From: Candidatus Hermodarchaeota archaeon
GTDB lineage: Archaea > Asgardarchaeota > Hermodarchaeia > Hermodarchaeales > Hermodarchaeaceae
Direction: 5' to 3'
Assembly (NCBI GenBank): GCA_016840595.1
Contig: JAEOSA010000058.1
Span: forward strand, 1 to 10,208
DNA: 10,208 bases
Shown: positions 1-6,259 of the stretch, one piece after another
Layout: every line of letters starts with the position of its first letter
Numbering within the stretch: the stretch's first letter is position 1
Notes under the pieces: model-generated
Told to the model about the DNA's origin: nothing
Databases searched by the model: none
The model's input: the letters and a program-made list of their open reading frames with translations, nothing else
Translations under genes and position numbers: made by a program

Positions 1-376
1 TGGCCCGTGGGTTGAGGGGCGCTTCGGTTAAGAGGACGGGGTGTTCGGTTGGGTCAACACGTAAGTCGTTGTAGAAGGTGTAGTGCCAGATCTTTTCCAT
101 TGCGGGCCAGTCAGTGATTTGACCGTGGGCGATGGGATAGACGAGCTTCAGAACACCTCGGAGTTGGAGGGCTTCTTCGCCGATGTAGTATTCGCGTGTG
201 TAGTGTTCGACATCAGTCATGTATGCTGGATACTTGGGATAACCGATAAGCGTTGGAAAGACGCTGCGTGGCTGGTCTTCACCGGCGTAGCCGTTTTTGC
301 TAAGGCCGGTGCCGTTGTCAACCACCAAGGGTTTGGCGGTGACCATTTCTTCTTCTGCTGCCAATGTTTGGTTCAT
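1..376 (-). CDS. Asgard actin, N-terminal part (gene continues beyond the left edge)
   Basis: Reading the minus strand from the ATG at 376 gives 125 codons that are clearly actin. The phosphate-1 loop is [15 protein letters not shown] (residues 18-32, compare DNGSG in eukaryotic actin). It is followed by VFPTLIG (39-45), [20 protein letters not shown] (63-82) and [14 protein letters not shown] (84-97). Next come FYNDLRV (101-107) and [14 protein letters not shown] (112-125), the run before the subdomain 1/3 hinge. Family knowledge: such actins bind ATP, polymerise into filaments and form the Asgard cytoskeleton. The start is the only start codon after the in-frame TGA at 410-412, with GGAG directly in front. 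An internal ATG (residue 11) is an alternative if the message is leaderless. The nucleotide-binding residues visible so far look intact. About two thirds of the protein lies outside, so nothing can be said about the profilin-binding or C-terminal parts. Bacterial MreB/FtsA is excluded by the eukaryote-type runs. Confidence 0.95.
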   Translation of the reverse strand, partial: MNQTLAAEEEMVTAKPLVVDNGTGLSKNGYAGEDQPRSVFPTLIGYPKYPAYMTDVEHYTREYYIGEEALQLRGVLKLVYPIAHGQITDWPAMEKIWHYTFYNDLRVDPTEHPVLLTEAPLNPRA

Positions 377-466
377 CTCCTTCGAAGGTTTCTTTTTAAA
401 AGGGTAAGTTCAGCTGGAATACTGTCCCAGGCTGGTCTTTGTATTCCCAAGGTTTTGTCCACGAAG

Positions 467-480
467 TTTATTTATAAAGA
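467..480 (-). promoter_or_regulatory. TATA-like element for the actin gene
   Basis: The minus strand reads CTTTATAAATA, close to the archaeal TATA-box consensus. It lies about 95 nt upstream of the actin ATG, which implies a leader of roughly 70 nt. A second AT-rich run, CCCTTTTAAAAAG (393-405), sits about 20 nt upstream of the ATG and could instead give a nearly leaderless transcript. The core TTTATAAA is palindromic, so it could also fire rightwards. Transcript ends would be needed to choose. Confidence 0.45.
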
Positions 481-553
481 TTCAGGCAGGTTTTGGCGTC
501 ATCTCTATCAACGTTATCAATGATGTAGATGTTGAATTAAACCGCAAACCCGT

Positions 554-563
554 CTATGCATAG
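554..563. promoter_or_regulatory. Perfect 10-bp palindrome between divergent genes, possible operator
   Basis: CTATGCATAG is a perfect palindrome. It is enclosed by a 5-bp inverted repeat (CGTCT at 551-555 and AGACG at 572-576) and sits about 20 bp upstream of the TATA-like element for the winged-helix gene. Dyads of this size just upstream of an archaeal core promoter are typical binding sites for dimeric winged-helix regulators. Binding by the adjacent gene product is inference only. The rest of the 377-644 stretch shows no credible gene on either strand. Confidence 0.3.
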
Positions 564-580
564 GTTTAGCGAGACGAGCC

Positions 581-590
581 ATTTATATGC
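581..590 (+). promoter_or_regulatory. TATA-like element for the winged-helix/CARF-like gene
   Basis: ATTTATATGC resembles an archaeal TATA box. A start about 25 nt downstream would fall near 610, leaving a leader of about 65 nt before the GTG at 676. It is the best rightward core promoter in the divergent intergenic region. Confidence 0.4.
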
Positions 591-675
591 GCGGCTTTCA
601 AGGTATTTTTTGTAGTAGCCCGACTTCTGGGTATACTAGCGCTGATGAGCGAATCTGACAACATGGTGGCACAGG

Positions 676-1341
676 GTGTCTTCAGGGAAAGTTAAACGCG
701 TCATTGGGGGTGTCGAGGCCCGTAAAATCATTCTCCGTCAATTACTCGACGGTCCACAGACGGGTTTGGTTCTTCGTGCTGCCATTGCGCGATGGGTATC
801 CAAGCCTGTAGATGAAGTCTCTGATGCCATGCTCTATTTCAACCTGCAACACCTAGAAAATAATGGGCTCATCGAACGGTTCCGGGATGGAAAGGAAAAA
901 GCAGCACGCCTTATCTCCCATGAAATTCAAAGCGTACGCCGTGTGCTGGGCGTTGAAGCTCCTGTCGCATACCTTGGAGCGATTGGTGACGATCCCGGTG
1001 TGTTACATGCTGTGCCCAAACGCATTCGGGCTGAAACCGCATTCCGCCCAGAGAAGTATCATTATTTTGTAGAAGAAGCCACGCGTCGACGGCTCAGTGG
1101 ACTGACCCCCGAACGTATCCTTCATGAAGTGCCCTCTGACATTTTTTACAACGATTTGGGTAAGATGTATGAATTGGTGTTTACCCTTTCCCAAGAGCTC
1201 ATTCGTGAACACGCGATCCTCATCGATGTCACCGGTGGTGGCAAGGTCTGCGCTCTTGCCTTGTATCAGTCAGCCATTGAGTTTGATTTGCCTTGTATTT
1301 TTGTAACTGAACTTGGTACTGTCACGTGGATGCGGGGTTAA
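676..1341 (+). CDS. Winged-helix DNA-binding protein with C-terminal CARF/Rossmann-like domain
   Basis: The 221-residue protein begins with a winged-helix region (about 8-92): helices around EARKIILRQLLDGPQTG and VSDAMLYFNLQHLENNGLIE, then a charged wing, RFRDGKEKAARLI. A hinge leads to an alpha/beta domain starting at VAYLGAIG (97-104) and ending in ILIDVTGGGKVCALALYQSA (181-200) and CIFVTE (207-212). The pattern of a hydrophobic strand, D-x-TGG-x-K and a helix is what CARF-type ligand-binding domains of CRISPR-associated regulators show near their last strands. This suggests a ligand-responsive transcription factor. The known Csa3 order is CARF first and winged helix last; here it is reversed. 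No CRISPR array or cas gene is in view, so a cyclic-oligonucleotide ligand is unproven. The start is GTG with GGTGG 6 nt upstream, and an in-frame stop at 646 limits extension. It diverges from actin and converges on the longin-like protein gene. Confidence 0.75.
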   Translation: MSSGKVKRVIGGVEARKIILRQLLDGPQTGLVLRAAIARWVSKPVDEVSDAMLYFNLQHLENNGLIERFRDGKEKAARLISHEIQSVRRVLGVEAPVAYLGAIGDDPGVLHAVPKRIRAETAFRPEKYHYFVEEATRRRLSGLTPERILHEVPSDIFYNDLGKMYELVFTLSQELIREHAILIDVTGGGKVCALALYQSAIEFDLPCIFVTELGTVTWMRG

Positions 1342-1353
1342 TTGTATTTTAAA

Positions 1354-1376
1354 CTCGATGGCAAGAGTTCATCGAG
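1354..1376 (-). terminator. Hairpin between convergent genes, probable terminator
   Basis: CTCGATG (1354-1360) and CATCGAG (1370-1376) form a perfect 7-bp stem with a 9-nt loop. It abuts the stop codon of the leftward longin-like protein gene and is followed on that strand by a TTTAAAATACAATT tail. For the rightward gene the hairpin lies about 12 nt past the stop but lacks a T tract, so it is better suited to the leftward transcript. Confidence 0.45.
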
Positions 1377-3557
1377 CTATGATGCTGGAGCGTTGGAGAA
1401 GAAATAAGGAAAGTCCGTTTGGATGGGAACCATGATGCCCTTCTGACGCAGATTAAAGATGGCTTCGAAAACCTCGATGCCTTTGTCCCTACGACCACCT
1501 TGGTACTTATTGAGTAAATCTCTGATTAGAAACGAGCCCTGATCAGCGCTGAGCTTTTTGCCGTGATTGTAAAGGGCACGTTCTGCTGTGGAAAGAGATA
1601 CCGTTTTGATTATCCCATCGTGAATGATGTGAGGTAATCGGATAGTAATGAAGAGGTATTCGTTAACAAGATCGATGGCCTCTTCGAAGATGTTAAGGCG
1701 TCCTGCCCAGTTTTCGAGAACATCGGCGTAATGTTCCTCAAAATGTGATGTTAATTGCTCCAGCTGAGTATGCAATTGACCACTGGGAGGTTGACTGAAG
1801 ATGATGGCATTCCGCATGTATTTTCCATCGTGAACCATTATGTGAAAGTCACGGTAGGTGATCTGGCGTAAGGATGGAGTGTCATCTTGCCCAGTTGGTG
1901 ATTGGTCGGAGTCAGCGAGGCTTAGCCCAAAGGTGGTAATAGCTTGGATTAGGGCAGTGACCAAGTTCGCTTTCATTTTTTTGTCTACAATGGGATCTAA
2001 CAAGCAGAGTCCGGTTTCCTTGTGAATGAGCAAAATACGTTTGATTTTTTCAATATCGTAAAATGAGTCGGCTAATGCTTGAAGCCGATGTCGACGAATT
2101 TTTTGTCTTGGGAGCAGGACTCGTTGGCGGTAGAAGAGGAGGGACGAGAGGAATACAATAAGGAATATGATTATGAACCAGACCATGAACCCGCCAAGGG
2201 TAGCCGTTATGGGAAGAGGTACCGTACAAAGAACATGCCATAAGCCGTCTTCCGCATCAGTGATGATAAGCAGGCCATCATCAATGGTCCAAGCGGTATT
2301 AGGAAGAGTATTTCGTAAAACGGAGTGGATATTCCAGTCTGGCGGGAAGGACAGTAAAACGGTTTGATTATCGACATCGTTCGGGAAATCAATAATTATG
2401 GTTAGGAGCCAGTTCACACCCTCTTGTCCTGATGTAAGATGAAGATTTGAATGCACTGTGCTTGAATCCTGAAAAGATGCAGACCAGAGAACATCAAACA
2501 AAACAGCCCATTGATAAAAATCAGACCAAGCTATGGTTACGCTAAATTCTCGTGTGCTATTAGAAGTATCGAGAGGAGGCAGGATAAAACCACTATCCCA
2601 TGAACCTGTAGCTGGCGAAGAAAGATTCGCTACAGGCTCTCCATTTACTTCCATATTGATATCGGTAGGGTAGAACTCTTGATTTTCTGGGAGAATTGAG
2701 ATATTGAGAAACAGATCTCGCGTTCGATACGTCCATGAATTGATGTACCCATAGCAGTCACCTTCATCTACCTCATCGGGATTAGCATCATCTCTACAAT
2801 ACACCCAGTTAATCCGGGTGTCGTCATCATAAGCTCGCGCAATGCCAAAATAGAATGTATTGGAGTAGGTCTTTGTTGGATCAAGTAACAATACACTTTC
2901 ATTTGTGTCAATCCAGAACCACTGCTCTTGACCAGGTTGGAGAAGGGGAGAAATCGGTACTTCAGTCCAGTCCGTGAGTGGTGCGGAGGTATTCACAAAG
3001 GAGCTAGATTCTGTTCCAGGTTGAGCTTGGTAAACTCGATAGCGTAAAATTCCTTTTGATTCCCCGCGAAGGTATATCCAGAACCCATCAACTCGGACGG
3101 CTTCGGTACCATTGATGTGGAAGCTCATGTAGGAGTATTCATTAGACCATATGTAATCTTCATATGGGGAGTTGGCTGGGTTATAATCTTCGACAGATAG
3201 TTGAATAGGTTTGGGTTGAATTTTAGTGAAATTTAAGGTCTCCCTGGTCAGTGAGCCTTGCATAAGATTTACTGCGAAGGTAGTTTGGCTCTGCAAATTT
3301 TGCCAACTATATTGCTGAATCCACGTTAGTAAGGCAAAAAGAGAGTTCTCGGTTCCTTGCATTCGTGAGTTCAAAGTAGAAAATGACCAAGAGTTCAATG
3401 AGGTATGAGAATACTGCAAAAGAGAGGGGTAGGAACTAGTAGTACACTTAGCTGGAGTATTGTGTATGAGGAGGATGGCGCCGCCATATACAAATCCAGT
3501 GAGAGTAATTGCAAGGACTATTACCTGAAGGCCCGATGTTACACGGGTACCCTTCAT
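1377..3557 (-). CDS. Membrane protein with large extracytoplasmic domain and cytoplasmic longin-like domain
   Basis: The 726-residue protein has an N-terminal membrane segment (about 10-30, VIVLAITLTGFVYGGAILLI). A long outside region follows (about 31-450), rich in aromatic residues and carrying several N-glycosylation sequons (NTS, NES, NIS, NLS, NST, NQT). A second membrane segment (about 457-476, FMVWFIIIFLIVFLSSLLFY) is followed by a basic stop-transfer run. The cytoplasmic part (about 480-726) opens with a strand-turn-strand, IKRILLIHKETGLCLLDPI, then a helix, then FHIMVHDGKYMRNAIIF, then a long helix, EQLTSHFEEHYADVLENW. That is the order seen in longin/roadblock-type small-GTPase partner domains common in Asgard archaea. 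The outside fold is not recognised. The start is ATG 3557 with GGGAGGT 9 nt upstream, preferred to a TTG 24 nt earlier. A sensor or adaptor linking the cell surface to a GTPase is inference. The membrane topology is well supported; the longin assignment is moderately so. Confidence 0.7.
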   Translation of the reverse strand: MKGTRVTSGLQVIVLAITLTGFVYGGAILLIHNTPAKCTTSSYPSLLQYSHTSLNSWSFSTLNSRMQGTENSLFALLTWIQQYSWQNLQSQTTFAVNLMQGSLTRETLNFTKIQPKPIQLSVEDYNPANSPYEDYIWSNEYSYMSFHINGTEAVRVDGFWIYLRGESKGILRYRVYQAQPGTESSSFVNTSAPLTDWTEVPISPLLQPGQEQWFWIDTNESVLLLDPTKTYSNTFYFGIARAYDDDTRINWVYCRDDANPDEVDEGDCYGYINSWTYRTRDLFLNISILPENQEFYPTDINMEVNGEPVANLSSPATGSWDSGFILPPLDTSNSTREFSVTIAWSDFYQWAVLFDVLWSASFQDSSTVHSNLHLTSGQEGVNWLLTIIIDFPNDVDNQTVLLSFPPDWNIHSVLRNTLPNTAWTIDDGLLIITDAEDGLWHVLCTVPLPITATLGGFMVWFIIIFLIVFLSSLLFYRQRVLLPRQKIRRHRLQALADSFYDIEKIKRILLIHKETGLCLLDPIVDKKMKANLVTALIQAITTFGLSLADSDQSPTGQDDTPSLRQITYRDFHIMVHDGKYMRNAIIFSQPPSGQLHTQLEQLTSHFEEHYADVLENWAGRLNIFEEAIDLVNEYLFITIRLPHIIHDGIIKTVSLSTAERALYNHGKKLSADQGSFLIRDLLNKYQGGRRDKGIEVFEAIFNLRQKGIMVPIQTDFPYFFSNAPAS

Positions 3558-3566
3558 ATTGATGAT

Positions 3567-3572
3567 ACCTCC
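3567..3572 (-). promoter_or_regulatory. Shine-Dalgarno site that fixes the longin-like gene start
   Basis: GGAGGT lies 9 nt before the ATG at 3557 on the minus strand. It argues for that ATG over the in-frame TTG at 3581, which would place the site inside the coding region. Confidence 0.7.
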
Positions 3573-3664
3573 CAGACACAAATGTGCATTAGTATTGTGA
3601 GGCCTGTAACAGACGTGGCTTCGCTTGTGGAAATCAGTAGCACCCCTGAGATGCTTACCGTGAG

Positions 3665-3671
3665 ATATATA
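3665..3671 (-). promoter_or_regulatory. TATA-like element upstream of the longin-like membrane protein gene
   Basis: The minus strand reads CGTATATATCTC about 110 nt before the ATG, giving a predicted leader of about 80 nt. An AT-rich run (CTAAAATAACG) just upstream could also serve. The 222-bp gap at 3558-3780 otherwise holds only the terminator of the upstream operon, and no gene is visible there. Confidence 0.35.
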
Positions 3672-3765
3672 CGTTATTTTAGAGGGCTGTCAGTTGACTG
3701 AAGAATTGATGTTTTCGAAATCCCGAATTCAAATGGAACCGACTAAAACGAGCATTTGAAACGAG

Positions 3766-3773
3766 AAAAAAAA
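3766..3773 (-). terminator. T-tract terminator of the comB-like operon
   Basis: Eight consecutive T residues on the minus strand begin 8 nt after the TAG of the comB-like gene, followed by TCTCGTTTC. Archaeal RNA polymerase terminates at such T tracts without needing a hairpin. This separates the three-gene operon from the longin-like protein gene. Confidence 0.6.
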
Positions 3774-3780
3774 GTGAATT

Positions 3781-4512
3781 CTAGTCTGAATGCTTTTGTG
3801 AACTGAACGGTTGGGAATAGGAGATGAAGACTCCGTTGCGAAGAATGGGGGTTAAGTCATAGCGATTCGGTTTCGCACAAAAATAGATGTCAGCCTCGTA
3901 TCCCGAACGGACTAAGATTGTGCCATGGCGACTGACCAATAGTTCACGAGCAATATCAGTGGGATCAGCGTAGCTAGGGGGGTCTTCAGGATATTGCAAG
4001 CGGCTTATGATATGGTGGGATGTAAAGTCGTCTTCGGCTGCATAGCCACGCATGCTCCCCGCAGAGACCACAGAAACGGGACGATGACTTTGTTCAGATA
4101 GATTCCGAGCAGTGGTAGCTACATGCTCAATGTTCAGAAACGCTCCAACGAGGATAGTTGAAGTGTCAGGGGGAGTACCGAGAGTCCGTGTAAAATTACT
4201 GGTCGTGAGAATGATGGGACGTCCACGAACACGATCCGTGAGAAAACTTCGCGGGGAATTCCCAAAATCAAAACCTGCTGGGGGGTGGGCGGCGCGCTCC
4301 CCGGCCAAGAACCCGTTAGGGAAATGGTAAATCCGTTCGCGCGCTTCTTCCACAGTGGTCACCGGAATAATTTGGGAGGCGCCATTTGCTAGCGCTGTAA
4401 TGATGGTACTGCTTGCACGTAGCACATCAACAAGGACAATCACATGTTGTTCAGCCACTGCTTGTGCTAGCGCTTCGGGACCAGACCCATGAGAAACGGA
4501 TACTGATGACAT
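3781..4512 (-). CDS. comB: ComB-like phosphatase (2-phosphosulfolactate phosphatase family)
   Basis: The 243-residue protein matches the ComB family. It shows VIVLVDVLRASSTIITALAN (24-43), LAGERAA (69-75), GFDFGNSP (80-87), TTSNFTR (103-109), SAGSMRGYAAEDD (150-162) and a closing NGVFISY (226-232). In methanogens ComB dephosphorylates 2-phosphosulfolactate in coenzyme M synthesis using Mg2+. Homologues occur in many organisms without coenzyme M, where the substrate is unclear, so the reaction here is uncertain. The family usually has TTTNGT or TTSNGT where this protein has TTSNFT, a change at a conserved glycine. The start is ATG 4512, giving an N-terminus typical of the family. A TTG at 4530 would add six residues. 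It is the last gene of a leftward operon, 30 nt after the CDP-alcohol transferase, and other comA/comC genes are not seen. Confidence 0.8.
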   Translation of the reverse strand: MSSVSVSHGSGPEALAQAVAEQHVIVLVDVLRASSTIITALANGASQIIPVTTVEEARERIYHFPNGFLAGERAAHPPAGFDFGNSPRSFLTDRVRGRPIILTTSNFTRTLGTPPDTSTILVGAFLNIEHVATTARNLSEQSHRPVSVVSAGSMRGYAAEDDFTSHHIISRLQYPEDPPSYADPTDIARELLVSRHGTILVRSGYEADIYFCAKPNRYDLTPILRNGVFISYSQPFSSQKHSD

Positions 4513-4542
4513 GATGAATAATGGCTCCAAATCTATTCGGGT

Positions 4543-5166
4543 TTAAGGTTTCGGAGCGTCCATCACCTGTAACTGGCGTCGATAATAGATCACGCGATAC
4601 ATGACTGTAAGATGGCTCAGGATGGCGACCAGTAGTAAGCCAAGATAGGGAAATGCTGGAAAAATCACGACCAAGAGACTTGTTACGACGAGAATGAAGA
4701 GGCGTTCTGATCGGGCAGCAAGTCCCACGTCAGTGTCTGTGACGCCAGCCGCTTGTGCCCGACTGCGTGCATAGCTAACAAGCAAACTCCCTGTTATTGC
4801 TAGAGCCACCCACCATACAGTGGGACCAAAATGTGGTAATGGATTGGGAAGCCACAGGAAAGGGAAGAGCACAATCACATCGACAAAACGATCTAGCATG
4901 GAATCGAGAAACCCCCCAGTGACTGACATTTGTTTTGTCTGTCGGGCGACTTCCCCATCGACCCCATCCAGAAGGCCAGCGCAAAACACCAACACACCAT
5001 AGATGACATACCAGTGAAAGAGGATGAGAACAATTGCCGCACAAAAACCTATGAGGAAGGCGAGCACACTGATAACATTGGGTGAAATGCCTAGACGAAT
5101 GAATCCACGAGCGACGATTCGAACGAGGGGACCGAACACCCGACGAAGACGAAAACGTGAAGGCAT
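4543..5166 (-). CDS. CDP-alcohol phosphatidyltransferase (inositol-phosphate or archaetidyl headgroup type)
   Basis: The 207-residue integral membrane enzyme carries the complete family signature D-x2-DG-x2-AR-x8-G-x3-D-x3-D. This reads DGVDGEVAR at 67-75, G84, D88 and D92. The four aspartates bind two divalent metals and drive transfer of an alcohol onto a CDP-activated substrate with release of CMP. About six hydrophobic segments are visible (for example 32-50, 53-66, 93-106, 117-131, 150-168 and 170-188). The GG-x-LDSMLDR form is closer to the CDP-inositol:inositol-phosphate transferase (DIPP synthase) half of the archaeal bifunctional IPCT/DIPPS than to the DALDG form of phosphatidylglycerol-type enzymes. 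This is recalled pattern knowledge, not a search result. Archaetidylinositol-phosphate synthase remains the main alternative. It lies 21 nt after a nucleotidyltransferase gene that could supply a CDP-activated substrate. Confidence 0.85.
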   Translation of the reverse strand: MPSRFRLRRVFGPLVRIVARGFIRLGISPNVISVLAFLIGFCAAIVLILFHWYVIYGVLVFCAGLLDGVDGEVARQTKQMSVTGGFLDSMLDRFVDVIVLFPFLWLPNPLPHFGPTVWWVALAITGSLLVSYARSRAQAAGVTDTDVGLAARSERLFILVVTSLLVVIFPAFPYLGLLLVAILSHLTVMYRVIYYRRQLQVMDAPKP

Positions 5167-5187
5167 AATTCTCGTGTCTCTGTCTAG

Positions 5188-6195
5188 TTAATGTAGTGCA
5201 TTACCTTTTGTGTCTAACACCGCGGAGGTTACTTCGGCATTTGGAGGAACCTGAGTATGAGGGAAGGTGACACAGCGTGACAGCTGAGTATTTGATTCAA
5301 CAATAGTGTGGTCCCCGAGGCTAGTACCATCTCGAATTACACAATTCGATCCAATTTTTATTTCATTGCCCAGTAGAAGTGGACCCTCCAACAACGAGTT
5401 TTCCCCAATTGTAAGAGTGTCAGTTTCTACAGGACCTGACATCGAAGTGTTCTGAGGAAGATAAGTGCCGGCGGGGACAGGTGTGGGTGGCCAACCTTTG
5501 GATAGAATATAGTGATTCAAGGTAACGAGATCAGTTGGAGTGTCAATATCAAACCATCCCTCATCTGTAGCAGGGATTCCCCGAATAGATTGACCCTGAG
5601 CGAGCCAGCATTGTAAGAGATCAAAGATTGTTGAAGGTTCCCCTTTACACGTGGCTAACGTGTGTTCAAAGAATGCAGGAGTCGCTTTTAATGCGGGTAG
5701 CCCAGAATAGTATTCGGAGATAAATGCGGGGGACTGGGTTAATTCTTGAATATGTTGAGATGAATCGAGTTGGAGGAGCGTGCCTGGTCGACGAATTTGT
5801 GAATCGTATAGAAGCGCCACTTCCTCTGATGTTTTGACGAGTTGTATCAGATTGGTTGCAGAGATGTATAAATCACCGGGGATGAGGAGGCACGGAGTGT
5901 TGGCTGATAAGTAGGGGAGGACTGCTTGGAAGGAAGCTAATGGGCTGTGTTCCCAGTTTCTTGCTAAAACCGGTCGGATATGTGGAGCTAAGAAGGAATT
6001 GGTTAGATATTCTTGAATTTGATCGCTGGCATATCCCATGGTTACGAGTATCTTAGTGATGCCTGTTGTGATTACGGCTGTGAGTAAATAGTCCAGAAGG
6101 GGACGATTAGCCGCGGGAAGAAGCGGTTTGGGATGATAATCGGTAATGGGAATAAAGCGGGAACCACGACCACTAGCCAAGATTATTGCTTGCAC
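5188..6195 (-). CDS. Sugar/inositol-phosphate nucleotidyltransferase with left-handed beta-helix tail
   Basis: The 335-residue protein opens with the nucleotidyltransferase signature AIILASGRGSRF (3-14) and PKPLLP (22-27), which bind the nucleotide phosphates. LIPGDLY (104-110) supplies a metal-binding aspartate, and EGWFDIDTPTDLVTL (212-226) is the late metal/substrate motif. Residues about 250-330 form imperfect hexapeptide-like turns (IGENSLLEGPLLLG, IGSNCVIRDGTSLGDHTIVE), a short left-handed beta helix. Known relatives activate sugar phosphates or, in thermophilic archaea, inositol-1-phosphate with CTP. The DIDTP form, rather than the DTGTP of glucose-1-phosphate thymidylyltransferases, and the neighbouring CDP-alcohol transferase favour CTP and inositol phosphate, but the substrate is inferred. 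The start is GTG at 6195 with GAGG 8 nt upstream. It is the first gene of a leftward operon, divergent from the tsaC gene. Confidence 0.8.
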   Translation of the reverse strand: MQAIILASGRGSRFIPITDYHPKPLLPAANRPLLDYLLTAVITTGITKILVTMGYASDQIQEYLTNSFLAPHIRPVLARNWEHSPLASFQAVLPYLSANTPCLLIPGDLYISATNLIQLVKTSEEVALLYDSQIRRPGTLLQLDSSQHIQELTQSPAFISEYYSGLPALKATPAFFEHTLATCKGEPSTIFDLLQCWLAQGQSIRGIPATDEGWFDIDTPTDLVTLNHYILSKGWPPTPVPAGTYLPQNTSMSGPVETDTLTIGENSLLEGPLLLGNEIKIGSNCVIRDGTSLGDHTIVESNTQLSRCVTFPHTQVPPNAEVTSAVLDTKGNALH

Positions 6196-6212
6196 AGATG
6201 GAGCCTCGAACA

Positions 6213-6222
6213 GATTTTATGC
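6213..6222. promoter_or_regulatory. Shared TATA-like element in a 64-bp divergent promoter
   Basis: GATTTTATGC on the plus strand reads GCATAAAATC on the minus strand, so both directions present a TATA-like core. Leftwards it lies about 20 nt before the GTG of the nucleotidyltransferase gene, implying a leaderless or near-leaderless message. Rightwards it lies about 42 nt before the preferred ATG of the tsaC gene. With only 64 bp between the two starts, the two promoters must overlap. Confidence 0.35.
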
Positions 6223-6259
6223 GATGGATGTTCTCTACATTGGTGGTGGCAACTCAAAA

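Noticed and set aside
83..523. Open frame on the plus strand, 146 codons
   Set aside because: It lies mostly antisense to the actin gene, its translation resembles no family, and the minus-strand actin reading is decisive.
408..563. Plus-strand stop-free stretch ending in a protein-like segment (FGVISINVINDVDVELN)
   Set aside because: It has no ATG, no ribosome site and a nonsensical upstream half; probably chance.
3405..3701. Plus-strand 98-codon frame over the start of the longin-like protein gene
   Set aside because: Antisense to a well supported start region with a strong ribosome site; no recognisable product.
6146..6259. N-terminal extension of the tsaC frame by up to 38 codons
   Set aside because: It would overlap the divergent nucleotidyltransferase gene, and the extra residues do not fit the family, which starts at the preferred ATG.
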